Source of the DNA: Synaphobranchus kaupii | Lineage: Eukaryota > Chordata > Actinopteri > Anguilliformes > Synaphobranchidae | Reading direction: 5' to 3' | NCBI GenBank assembly: GCA_029718625.1 | Contig: CM056383.1 | Location: 20,437,930-20,501,929 of the forward strand | Length of the DNA: 64,000 nt | Shown: positions 44,969 to 55,800 of the stretch, piece by piece | Layout of the letters: each line of letters starts with the position of its first letter | Position numbering within the stretch: the first letter of the stretch is position 1 | The notes under the pieces: generated by a model | Told to the model about the DNA's origin: nothing | Database searches by the model: none | What the model saw: only the letters and a program-made list of their open reading frames with translations | Translations under genes and position numbers: made by a program

Positions 44969-45249
44969 CTTCAATAAAAAAATGATGAAAATAAATAAAA
45001 GCAAGTACTCCACAATGTGTGTGTTGGTTACCCTTGTGCCTGTCACAAGGGATGTCATGCCAAGATTATTTATTTATTACTTTTTAACAAGCACGGTTGG
45101 CTTTAAGTTGTATTATTAACGGTGTGAAACAACATGCGACTGGTAACGTGGCTCAAGAAATGATGTATTGACGTTTGTCTATGTAACATTGTGATTAGGG
45201 TGTTATACTTTAATTTCCAACCAGTAATGGAATGCAAAATAAATGTCAG

Positions 45250-45720
45250 AGTTTGGTCCGTTAAATTGCAATATTATTATGACGTTTGATTTTGCCACAA
45301 TATTCTAATCTTAACGTTGAATAAACTTTAATTTTCAACCATCATGGGACATAAATCCAACATTGTAGGGTGACGGTCAAATTACAACATTGAATAAACT
45401 TTCATTTTCAACCTTCACATACCTCAAATGCAACGTCACAGATTGACCATCAAATTGCAGCATCATTACAACATACTTTTTTTAACATTGTGAATTTAAT
45501 ATTTAAAAAACTTAAAATTTCAACCACCTTATGAAGTTGATGTTATATACTGGCCATCAATTTGAGACGTCTTTCCAATGTTTCATGTCTAACTGAGCTA
45601 CAGCATAGCCATTCTAACGTTTAAAAACCTTTCAATTCAACCGTCACATACCCTAAAACTAACGTCAGGTTAGTAAGGTTTTTTAACGTTGTGTTTCAAC
45701 CATAACACAATATAAAATGC
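45250..45720. repeat. Degenerate tandem array with (T/A)CATTGAATAAACTTT-like units
   Basis: TTGAATAAACTTTAATTTTC (45317) and TTGAATAAACTTTCATTTTC (45390) are 73 bases apart. Further diverged copies of the theme 'AACGTT...AAACTT...TTTCAACC' recur at about 70-100-base intervals to 45700. No coding potential. Confidence 0.6.
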
Positions 45721-45732
45721 CTAAGGGGAACC

Positions 45733-46293
45733 ATTAAAGTGATCCCATCTATATCTACTGCACATCTGGCAGCAGAGTGATGGTTTGAGGCTCGTTTGAT
45801 ACCTCAGACCCTTGATGACTTACAGCCATTTCACCAAATATGTGTTCCATACTGTTCCAGCATAATTTACAGCTAAATCTAGTCCCACCCTCCAATTCCC
45901 ATAGAGATCCATTCAAATGCAGAGAGGTTACAGTATCGCTTGTAGGAGTACCAGAAAATAAGGACATTTTGTTGGGTCACAGACATCAGGAAGTCATGGC
46001 ATGCAAAGGATATGCGACCACATATTACAAATGATTACATTATTCTACATTAACATAACTGTCCAATATTTTTGATGCCCGACAATTGAGGGGGGGGGGG
46101 GGACTATGTACAAAAGGTTCTATAATTTCTAAACGGTTGATCCGATATGGATGAAAATACCCTCAAATTAAAGCTGACAGTCTGCCCTTCAACCTCATTG
46201 TCATTGTATCCTTTCAAACTCAAAGTGCTAGAGTACAGAACCAAAATAACAAAAAATATCACTGTCCAATGAATTATGGTGCTCACTGTAGCT
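45733..46293 (-). repeat. R1 interspersed repeat, full-length copy (copy 4)
   Basis: The longest copy, about 560 bases. In reverse orientation it runs from GTGAGCACCATAATTCATTG at 46293 to the GATGGGATCACTTTAATGG end near 45733. It contains all blocks seen in the other copies, including GACATCAGGAAGTCATGGCA and TACTGCACATCTGGCAGCAG. A 14-base G run lies at about 46090-46103. It defines the family ends better than any other copy here. Confidence 0.8.
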
Positions 46294-47460
46294 ACCAAAT
46301 TTCATCAATTTGCTTCAAACCATTTTGGAGTTATTAGCATTTTTGTGGTAAACCACACCCACATCAGTTTGTATTGGCTTACTGCGGCCACGTCGTTTGA
46401 ATTATCTGCTTTCTTTATAGTAACTTTTAAGATGACCTTTATCTGAACAAATTGGTGATAGTTCCATATTGATAGATCAAACACTCTAGGAGGAGATGTT
46501 TTTTCAAGGTTTTTCAATAAATTTAAAATGGCTAAAAATATAAAATTGTGGACGTTATGACTCCTAAGCAATTGATTTGTCCACGAGGAGACACATCTTG
46601 TGATGTAGGGTGTATGTCTCTATCTCCAAAGGGGCAGGAGTTATGATTGTTTGAATATTGGAAATTAAAATGATAGTTACAGCACCACGAAGTGGCCAAT
46701 CAGTGCTAAAAACGCTGTGTGGCCGTATATGAAACTACCTCCTACAAATGTGCCAAGTTCTCATAGTTGTCAGTAATGTGGTTAGGCCAAAACTGGGGAC
46801 AGAGGAAAATGGCTAATAGCTTTTCCAAAATGGTGGACAATCCAAGATGGCAGCAACATATATGGTACACATATATGTTCCGGATGATGAAATTGATCAC
46901 TACAGCAATAAATGTCTCAAAGATAAGGTGATTTTTGATGAATTTATTAATTAAAAAATTTATATTATGCTCTATAGCACCACCATTTGATTCCATTGGG
47001 CCAATACTTCAGGGCTTGGCTCTTGATGTGAGTGCTAGTATAGCTACCAAATTGTATTAATATCCATTGAAGTATTTTGGAGTTATTAGCATTTCTGTGA
47101 CTAGCCACGCCCACATCAATTTTTATTGGCTTTTTATTGACTTCTTTATAGTAACTTTTTAGAGGACCGTCCCCTGAACAAATTGGTGTGAGTTGCATGT
47201 TGATATGTCAAATAGTCTCAGAGGAGATAGATTTTAAAGGTTTTTCACAAAATGCTAATTTGCTAATTTTGAAGATAGGCCAAATGGTTCAAAAGGTATA
47301 GCCCAAAAGATTATAGAATCTCACTTTGTCCCTATAGTGCCACTATCAGGTCAATTGGGTGGAAATTATATGTACATGTGTCCCGCTACAGTCTCTACAT
47401 GTGTGCATGTAAAAGTTACCAAGTGGTTTTGCTATTGTAACAAATGGTAATAATAATAAA
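46294..47460. repeat. Interspersed repeat region with two copies of an AGCCACGCCCACATC block
   Basis: Two related segments at about 46296-46560 and 47040-47290 share TTTTGGAGTTATTAGCATTT, CCACGCCCACATC, TCTTTATAGTAACTTTT and GAACAAATTGGTG, so they are diverged direct repeats. The region ends in AATAATAATAAATATAGCTG then CAAGTGGTAATTGGGG (about 47448-47480), a sequence often seen at the border of one widespread fish repeat. The segment 51229-51331 has text belonging to the opposite border of that kind of repeat. I cannot name the superfamily. Confidence 0.55.
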
Positions 47461-48354
47461 TATAGCTGCAAGTGGTAATTGGGGTTTGAACCCTTAAAAG
47501 CCTAAAGAAAGTAAAGTATATAAGACATTTTAGAATATAAAAGCAATATGACATGCAATGATACACATTCTACACAAATCAGAAGAATATTTCCTGTTTA
47601 ACATTGAAAAACAATGTATCCCTATGGGAATTTTTGTGAATGTAGTCCGTTGACTTGAGTGGCTAACTTTTGCGTTGGTAGACCAGGTACATCAGAATGC
47701 TGTAGGTTGCGCTGGGAGGCAGTAGTTATACTGGACAACAGCAGAATGACCAAACCAGAGACCATGGTGTGAGACTAAAACCTCTCCCTCTCTTTAATTT
47801 GAAGCAATTTCTATTAAAAAGTAAAGTGTATTATTACACTGTAATATCTGAGTAATTTACATCCTTATTTTTAGTCTCGCATTTTTGAATTTCCTATTTG
47901 TTTCCTAATTAAATCTATATTTTATCCTCTAATTTATTTAATGTATCATCCATCAGTCTCTAGTGTAAAGGTACACTATCCAAAGCAAACAGCTGAAAAG
48001 TTGTCTCACAGCAAAGTTACTAAGATGCCATCTTACATTACCTATGTGCCCCACCGGCTATCGTTTATCCAAATAAAATTAGCAGAAAATTAAGTCACCG
48101 TCAAATTAAAAATACCATCATATTCTAAATAACTCAATGCATTCGGTATACACTTGCCTTTTAATTTTACCTTTAACTGAAATATGGCTCCTACAAATAT
48201 GTTTTCAGCTATAGCAGCCTTAATAACCATGCCATGCTGTGTCTAAATCAGCACCCTTCCATAGCCTACTAATGAGTAGGCAGAACGAGAAAGTTGTTAA
48301 GTAGGAAAACAAAATTCAAAATGTAGTATACTTAAAACCCCCATATGATATACA

Positions 48355-48890
48355 ATGAGAAAAATAATTCATTGGACAGGTACACATTCTTTGTTATTTT
48401 GGTACTGTACTCTAGCACTTTGAGTATGAAAAGATACAATGACAATCAGGTTGAAGGGCAGACTGTCACCTTTATTTTGAGGGTATTTTCATCCATATCA
48501 GATGAACCGTTTTTAATTATAGAACCTTTTGTACACCCCCCCCATTTTTGGCTTTCAAAAAATACTGGACAGTTTAACATAATGTAGAATAAAGTAATCA
48601 TTTTTAATATTTGGTCGCATATCCTTTGCATGCCATGACTTCCTGATGTCTGTGACCCAACAATATCAAAAGACTCTTGATATGTTATTGTCGGGTACTC
48701 CTACAAGTGATACGATAACCTCTCTGCATTTGCATGGATATCTATGGGAATGGAGGGGGATTAGATTTAGCTGTAAATCAGGCTGAAACAGTATGGAATA
48801 CATGGTTGGCAACTTGGCAGAACTTGCTCCATCTGGTCTTCTGGCATTCGATGTGAATATGTTTAGACAGAGCTCCATATTACTCCATGG
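48355..48890 (+). repeat. R1 interspersed repeat, near full-length copy (copy 5)
   Basis: Starts AATAATTCATTGGACAGGTA and follows R1 through TGCCATGACTTCCTGATGTC and TGCATGGATATCTATGGGAA to about TTAGACAGAGCTCCATATTA. A deletion relative to other copies is seen at GATGAACCGTTTTTAATTAT. Confidence 0.75.
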
Positions 48891-48894
48891 AAAA

Positions 48895-51228
48895 AAAGGG
48901 TGAACGCTGAAGAGCCGTTTTGCGGCGCCACAAACTTATTCGCTCTGACCCTGCAACACATGCGCTGAGCACTGACGCCGCTGGCTGGGGGTGTATTTTA
49001 GAAATCACTAGTTTTTATTGAAATTATTGGATATAGCTCGATAAAAGTATGGATTACGGGCGAACCGTTCATAGCCTTTAAACGTCCGTGCTGCACCATG
49101 ACCATCATTTCACCTCATTTAAGTTTTACTTCTTTCAACTTGTTGGAAGTTCAACATAACCGCTGCGTTAGTCATAAATAACTGTACTCATGTTTACTTC
49201 TTGATGCACGAAATAAAGAATGTTAGGGAGAATGCGAGGGCAGTGAATAGACTTGTTTGCTCGAACATGCAGAACGGCAGTTGCGTCGGCTAATTGAACT
49301 GAATTGTCGGCAGGTGGATTTCTCTGCACTCAGGCTTGGGGTGGAGACGAGATGGAGCTGGGCTTTTGCAGCCTACACATGTACTATGTCAACTAATTGT
49401 TTTCATGTTTTAATTAGCAACTCCAATTGCATAATTTTCTTAATTTATTCCTCTCAATTGGATAATTATTCACTTGATTGTGCCGTTTGAGTGCCTACAG
49501 TGCCCCGCTGGAGGATATGTGTGGTATTTGTCACATAATTAACATTCATTCAGTTATCTTCAATTTATATTCAGCTCAGATCAGCTAATTTGATTAGCTA
49601 GATAGCCAAGCTAGATGCAATGCATCACCACCACACATGGACGAACAGGGTAACGCTATTGCCATCAACTATATTGACGGTCAATTAATCACATATGTTA
49701 TTTTGTTAGACTACTTTTATTATAAATGCCCCTAGCGCCGCTAGAAAGGTAGCAAGCTGACCCCATAGTCTTAATTGAGCAAACCACCACCGTCTTTTTG
49801 GCTAACCGCTAATTAACTCGACTGTGGCAGAGCAGTCTGTCACGGTTTGCCACAGCATGAAACCCCGTTCTGAAAACTGTTCCAGATAAAGTGGGGATTG
49901 TAGGTTAGTGGGTTCACTCGCTAGCTAAAGCACAGTAGCTCATTAGCTACATCGTAGCTGGCATTAACTTTCATCTGCATCCTGTAACCTAATCACAAAC
50001 ATTTACAAACGCAGACTCCGTATTCTTTTCCGATAAATTATTGGTTTTATTTTAAACATCTCCGTATTGAGTCAGTACACACATACTGCTAACACTTTGG
50101 CTCTATATCCCGCACATTTTCGTAATTTTTGGGACCTAAAAAAATTATCCAGGTGTAGAAATTTCCGGTTAGAGTTCTAGCTAGAGCAGCTGGCTAACGT
50201 TAGTAACGTTAGCTAGGCAATCACGGTAGCTAGCCAACTTATTTAGCCAGACAGCAAGGATGACTTAGTTTAAGGAAGTCGAATAACTGTTAAATTAAAA
50301 TGGCTTGCCATAAGCTATCGTTAGCTTGCTAGCTAAATGTTAAAACGACTTGCCGTGAGATATCGTTAGCTTGCTAGCTAGCTAACCCAGCATTGCTAAG
50401 CAATGGTAACGTTCATGACAGGGGGAGTATGACGACTGCGTACGGGACGGGGTTGGAATAGCTAAATTAATATCTAAATTGATAAAGTTATACAGGTATG
50501 GAGCAATTGATTTGAGATACTTAACCCACAGTTTGGCTGCTTGCTCCAAGACACTGGGCCTGTAGTGTAGCTGCAACATCCCCTTCTGTCTCATCTTACA
50601 AAACAGTATTTTTTTTCGTAGTAGACACATCATAGCTCGCTCCAACCAAAATTTATATGTGATGACAAACATGTTGAAGATGAGCGGGTAAGGCACTCAA
50701 TTTATTATGCTACGAACTGCGTCCACAAAACAACAGCTTGTTCACGGTAGGCTACTAAGGGATGTTCTCCATCGACTTCGACTCAAAAATACAGTGTGTT
50801 TCCCTGTCCCAAGCATAGACTGTATAAAAATAGGTCCGTTTTAAACCAATGATTGTTGTCTCCCCCTTCTGGTCCCGCCCCTCCGAGTGAGGGCAGTGAG
50901 AACCATATAGAACCTATCTATGCCAGTGATCCCAGGACTCAACCTGTCCCTCTGATTGGTCCTGAACAAATGTTAATACTCTCTCCAAATAACACAATAT
51001 TTAACAAAAATCAGCACATGCAGAGGCATTAGATGAAGGAAAGGCACCTATTGCAATTACATTTTTTTGTGGGAAAAATTTATTGACTGAGTATTTTGAC
51101 CACATTGCTGCCATTGACTTACATGGTGAAAGACCTATACTGGAGCCAACCGCAGTGGCGCTAGTGAGCAATGGCACCAGGAAGTGAGCTTCAAAACGAA
51201 AGCCCAGTCTTGGCCCCTTGATCCGAAC
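48895..51228. other. Unassigned DNA rich in GCTAGCTA/AACGTTAGC words
   Basis: No gene supported. 50160-50400 is dense in TAGCTAGC and AACGTTAGC words, common in fish low-complexity DNA. At about 50812-50960, CATAGACTGTATAAAAATAG followed by CCCGCCCCTCCGAGTGAGGG looks like another interspersed repeat that I cannot classify. Confidence 0.4.
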
Positions 51229-51331
51229 AAATACAATAGGGTACCAGCAGCTATGCTGCTCGGTCCCCTATAATAAAACCAGCAATAACAATAGGGTTCC
51301 AGCACTTTGTGCTTGGGCCCCTAATTAAGGG
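51229..51331. repeat. Border of a widespread fish interspersed repeat (AATAGGGTTCCAGCACTTTG)
   Basis: Contains two related blocks, AACAAATACAATAGGGTACC then AGCAGCTATGCTGC, and AATAACAATAGGGTTCCAGC then ACTTTGTGCTTGGGCCCCTAA. The latter is a very common border in fish genomes. It may pair with the AATAATAATAAATATAGCTG border near 47448, 3.9 kb away, but the interval is full of other repeats. Confidence 0.5.
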
Positions 51332-51355
51332 ATTAGAAAGCAAGTAAATCTCAAG

Positions 51356-51766
51356 ATGGTTGACACATTCAATGTTTCCTTTGATGTATGTGGGGATATA
51401 GATGCAAAAACTTGGTATGATACCCAGTTCTTTGTGGACGACAACTTTGAAGACATTCGTCCTGTCAAAAACAAAATAAAAGTACCAGTAAATGACATTC
51501 ACAAACATGTCCACTGCCTGTCAAAAGAAGACAGGTCTATCGCAACGGTACACAAACCACACGGTTCATCTCCTCTCAAAAGCTGTCTTGGAGTCCAAGG
51601 TGATCATGTCAGTCACTGGACATCGGTCATAAAGCAGCTTGCGGAGCTACGATCACCATCTCTCACCAACAGGAAAACGTGGAGCTGGATACTATCAGAT
51701 CCGCTAGATATCGCTCGTAACACTAATTCCCCATCTGTGTCCTCAAAGTGGGGGGTATATCAGTAG
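51356..51766 (+). CDS. Unassigned 136-residue ORF
   Basis: An open frame from an ATG preceded by CTCAAG to a TAG after GVYQ. The composition is protein-like rather than repetitive: an acidic, hydrophobic first third (MVDTFNVSFDVCGDIDAKTW, FFVDDNFEDIRP) and a basic, serine-rich last two thirds. I recognise no domain, signal peptide or membrane segment. It starts 25 bases after a repeat border, so it could be part of a transposon protein or a host exon (GGGGTATAT near the end is a weak splice-donor candidate). Chance is also possible: about 410 open bases in AT-moderate DNA is uncommon but not decisive. Confidence 0.3.
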   Translation: MVDTFNVSFDVCGDIDAKTWYDTQFFVDDNFEDIRPVKNKIKVPVNDIHKHVHCLSKEDRSIATVHKPHGSSPLKSCLGVQGDHVSHWTSVIKQLAELRSPSLTNRKTWSWILSDPLDIARNTNSPSVSSKWGVYQ

Positions 51767-51779
51767 TATTAACGTTACT

Positions 51780-52447
51780 GATTTAGTTAACTAATGTTAC
51801 ACAGAGTAAAACCTGGAACCCTCCCAAATCTGGAACATGGGTTGAAGTAAACAGAACTGTACTGGGGTTTACTCAGTGCAGTTATCCAGCTAACTCAGTA
51901 ATCCTGCTTTGTGAAGTAGTCTACCCCTATGCTCAATCCCACAAGACAACCGTCTAATGTTAACGTACATGCCAATCATCAATGCCACTTCAGAGTATCA
52001 ACAATAAGGACTTACCCTTTTCAATGTCAATTTTACAACAAACAGCAATGTTCCGTTTAATTTTGGAAAGTAAAAAATACCAGTATGTCAGCTAGCTAGC
52101 TAAGCAGTGTAAGTTATAACAATAGTAGCTAGTTATGTTAATTACGTTACAATGTAGGTAGCACTAGGTAGGATAGAGCTAACAAAGCCATAAAGCCTAC
52201 TTAGCTTTTCATTTTTAAATGTCTTTTCAAAATGTATTCGCTGGCTCGCTGCTTGATTTGCTAAATTTGTTAATGGTTATATGAACATGATATTCGTTTA
52301 AGTTATGCTAAATATTAACAAAAAAAACAATAACTAATGTTAGCTAATGGTGGGACAACTCTGTAGAATTCGAACTCTGTGTTAGAATTTGAACTAGTGC
52401 CATCTACCATTACCAGAGGAACTATATTTAGCTAATTGGCACATTAA
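51780..52447. other. Unassigned DNA, probably old repeat
   Basis: The text at 51805-51960 (GTAAAACCTGGAACCCTCCC, CAGTTATCCAGCTAACTCAG, CTGCTTTGTGAAGTAGTC) looks like the end of a fish DNA-transposon MITE; its other end is not visible. No gene. Confidence 0.35.
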
Positions 52448-52452
52448 AGTGT

Positions 52453-53158
52453 TGTCATGGGTATTTGCAGCCCCTGCTGTTTCTGCGGTCATCTTTCTTT
52501 TTGGCATTGTCGGGACGCTCAATCGGATTTTTTCCGCCTCCGTTCCGGTATTCGTATCTTGCCCGACAATTATCCTCTGCACCTGTTTTGCGTTTCCTGT
52601 CGGCTATAAATACCTCAGGACTTCCACATTTCCGCACTTCGATATTGTCTTTGCTATGTTGGCAACGAAGTCCGTAAGGTATAAGATTCAATCTCTGCAT
52701 TTCTGGTTCGTACGAATAGGAAACGCAGCAAGTCCGGTTTAGAGTTAGGAGAAAGATTCATTTTAGTCTTTTTCTTTCCTTTCTCTCTTTATCCTTTGTA
52801 CTCTTCTGCCAGTTACCTTTTTCTTCAGCTCGTTTTCACCTAGAGTTGTAGGTAACAGGTTCTAGTTTCATTTTCATTGTCTCGCCCATTGATACAGGGT
52901 GTTTCTTTTCTTTTGTTTCACTACCTCTTGTTACGCCTAATTATTTAGTGCGTGAGGTTCTTTTGTTAGTTATTCTCGCTGTTTATCGAGATTGCCTCAG
53001 TTTTTGGAGGTTGCTTTGTTTTGCCTTGTGAAGTTTTGCTGTGTTATCCCAGTCCTGGTGCGGCTACTTCCGCGCTTTGTGGCCTATCTCTCTAGATACG
53101 CTTTTAGAAATCCTTGTCGGTTGCGTTTGGTTTTCCGAACCTTACACTCCCCCATACA
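52453..53158 (+). mobile_element. Solo LTR, family B (706 bp)
   Basis: Begins TGTCATGGGTATTTGCAGCC and ends CACTCCCCCATACA. AGTGT is duplicated exactly on both sides (52448-52452, 53159-53163), with TG/CA ends, which identifies an LTR. A TATA box CTATAAAT at 52604-52611 sits about 150 bases in, in plus orientation, and the 3' half is T-rich. No retroelement coding lies next to it, so it is a solo LTR. Sequence does not align with family A; the start TGTCAT is shared with the Gypsy LTR at 14479 but the next bases differ. Confidence 0.9.
52604..52611 (+). promoter_or_regulatory. TATA box of LTR family B
   Basis: CTATAAATACC preceded by a GC-richer U3-like region. The placement inside an LTR with exact duplications makes a retroviral-type promoter likely. 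Confidence 0.6.
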
Positions 53159-53242
53159 AGTGTATATAATGTTTTGATTAAAAGTTTTTAAAATAATGTT
53201 TTATTTTTATTTTTTCACACATTTTAGTAGCCATGTTATAAG

Positions 53243-53347
53243 AGATATAAACCACTCCATCCATGCCAGTGTATATACAAGTATATATGGCACTTCAGGG
53301 TGGTTAATCACCACCCATGTCATGCCATATATTCTTGGTTTATATCT
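53243..53347. repeat. 105-bp imperfect palindrome
   Basis: The outer arms AGATATAAACCA (53243-53254) and TGGTTTATATCT (53336-53347) are exact inverses. The inner part ATATGGCA...GGGTGGT and ACCACCC...TGCCATAT pairs again around a 5-base TAATC centre. It may be a very small foldback MITE. Confidence 0.75.
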
Positions 53348-54126
53348 TATATACGTATATGTATATATATCCAGGTCTACATGATATGGTACATTTTCCA
53401 GAATATGCTTCTCGAAGGAGATGAATAATTATTGTTCTACAATCAAATGCAGCTATGTGCTGTTCTCAGCAAATGGAGACATGTCACCCGGTACCTCAGT
53501 GCAGGCTACACAAGACTTAATATTCAATGAATAAATCAATACAAATGAAGACACTGACAGTCATTACATTTCACCAGCACCGGTGCCATCAAAAACTGGT
53601 TCTTAACCCCATTGAAATGTATGCATGCTAACACCTGGGAGCTGGGACAACATTGTGTGATTAAATGCACTTACTACATAATGTTTATGAAGTTATGCTT
53701 TTTTTTGCTGTCTCAAGTCTATATTCCTACATTTTATACCTGTCTTACATCATATTTAACTGTAATGAATTTAAGACAATAAAGTTTTGTGTTAATTATA
53801 GCCTCCTTGGTACTGAAAAATGATAAAAAGTAAATGTTAATTTAGAAATCCCAAAACCCTTTGATGTGATGACAATGTATTCAACTTTCCTGCGCCTTTC
53901 ATATTGACTTTGGCACAGCAATCTTCCGCAGATAAAAGCCATTGCTAAATTATTCCATTATCTAGTTGTTAAAACAGTTTTGTTCCAAATGATTTTCTCT
54001 CTTTTTGGTAACACTCACTGTCAATATTTAACACAGTGTCATTATTATGAAACATCACAGTTAGCTTCTGACAATTTATGATTTCAAAGTTCTGATATTG
54101 AAAGAAACACCTTAGAAAAGACCCAC

Positions 54127-54892
54127 TGGGTACGTTTACATGCACACTAATACTCCGATCTGGACCCGGTTATGGCAATAATCTGGTTACTGAAATGGTC
54201 ATGTAAACACCTTTATCCGATAATGTAAGGTCATAATCCGTGTTTTCGAACCCCGATTAACACCCCTGATTTTTTGGCCAAACTTTCGATTTTTTGGGGC
54301 ATGTAAACACCTTTCTCCGGTTTCTTTCGGCTTTTCAAAACTACGCATGTCAGGCAGAAGAGGCGGTGTAATGTCAAAATGATTCCACCCGTCAACATTT
54401 GCTATGCCTGGGGTTCCTTCAGCATCTCACTTTCAGAATTGTATTATTAAATTTGCATTTCACCGGTGAAAATATATTGTTCAGTGTTACGTTCTTGTAT
54501 TTGTACTGGCTAGTTTGTGGCTAGCACATTAAATAACTGAAATTATCGGGAAATTGGCCAGATTTACAGATTGGTAAAGCTAGCTAGTACAATATAAATC
54601 AACCACTACTCGCAATTAGCTATAAATAAGTAGCTATAATAATTACTAGCTAGCTATAATAATAATAATAGCCTATTAACGTAAATTTTTGACGGGCGGA
54701 TCATTTTTGTCCTTACAACGGGAAGCAGTTATTAGCTACGTTTTCCACAGGGACGATTATGGAGAGAATCATGTAAACGCGGCTTTTGGAGTAATCACAT
54801 TTCTTATGTCCATGTGAACGCAATAAGTTAAATACTGACGTAAGCTGATCGTTTCCAGTAATCGGATATTGCTGTGCATGTAAACGTACCCA
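54127..54892. mobile_element. MITE with 19-bp perfect ends (766 bp)
   Basis: TGGGTACGTTTACATGCAC at 54127-54145 is exactly inverted at 54874-54892. The word CATGTAAAC (or one mismatch) recurs beneath both ends (54202, 54301, 54771, 54812 and within the termini). Flanks CCAC and TTGT do not reveal a clear target duplication, so the superfamily is unresolved. No coding capacity. Confidence 0.85.
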
Positions 54893-54914
54893 TTGTTGAC
54901 AGTCATTAGTACGT

Positions 54915-55597
54915 TTAGCTCTCCCACAAACCCTGTCCCCTTTGCTCCTCTCTTGGCTGTGGAGGGGCCGCCGAATGAACCGCCTGTTGCCTGATTTCCT
55001 TTACCAGGGTTTCTGCCATGGCACTTAGCTGCTCATTTATCTCCTGCCTTAACTCAGCCCGCACAGTCTCTTTCCATCTCTCCAGGTCTACAGTGGTCAA
55101 TGTGGCTGGGGGTCATCTGTAGGAGGAGCAATGGTGTGGAAACCCTGGTAGTCTTTCCCTTGCATCTCTCTGGCCAATGACTCAGCTTCTGCACTTATCT
55201 GGGTGAACGTCAACATCGGCTGTCACCGCACAAACTTTCGTAGCTCCTGTTGCAGGGCACCCTATTTTAGGCCTTCGATGACCTGGTGGCAGAGTGTTGA
55301 TTCATTCTTGGTGGACGCGTCTAGTTCTGATTTGAGCCATCAGCTAAACAGCTCCTGTGTACGTAGGAGAAAATCTCCCATTAGCTCATCTCCTCTCTGG
55401 TTACAGTCAAAGAAGCAGGCCTGGAGAGTGGCTGTCGGGGTGAGGCTGCCAAACCGATCCTGTAACGCAGTCCACAAAGAAGCAGGTGAGTTTTTCTGAG
55501 CTTGGCTAAACAACATGGCTTCTCCTTTTGCATGACCATCTAGTGCTCCCATGATGAGATCAGTCTGCTGTTGCTCAGTTAGTCCCTGAGCCCTCAA
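54915..55597 (-). pseudogene. LTR-retroelement gag fragment
   Basis: The minus-strand reading from 55597 has GLTEQQQTDLIMGALDGHAK, then SLWTALQDRFGSLTPTATLQ and FFDCNQRGDELMGDFLLRT, a helical capsid-like block of retroelement gag type. After several stops a further reading (55100-54915) has LERWKETVRAELRQEINEQL, a charged coiled-coil-like segment, then PREEQRGQG. There is no zinc knuckle and no adjoining protease. It directly abuts DIRS sequence at 55597/55598, and the 766-bp MITE ends 22 bases from its other side. Confidence 0.65.
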
Positions 55598-55800
55598 GAC
55601 TGGAGAAACGCCAAAACGACTGATACGTCACACCGGGTCGGGCTGGACCCGTTCGTTTGGCACCAGCGGCTGAACCTGCCCCACTTCCCGGTGTACAGCG
55701 CCCTCGTGGAGGGGGCCTTAGATGCCTGAAGTGTCTCCAGCACTGCTGACTCTAGGCCCTGCGGGCACCTCCGCCCACGGGCTAAACATGCAGGTTGTAA
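55598..55800 (-). pseudogene. DIRS tyrosine recombinase N-terminal fragment
   Basis: The reading with ASKAPSTRALYTGKWGRFSR, WCQTNGSSPTRCDVSVVLAF and LQS is the core-binding (SAM-like) domain entrance of DIRS recombinases. The catalytic domain with the R-H-R-Y residues is absent because the element is broken at 55598. It lies in a different frame from the RNase H above it. Confidence 0.65.
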
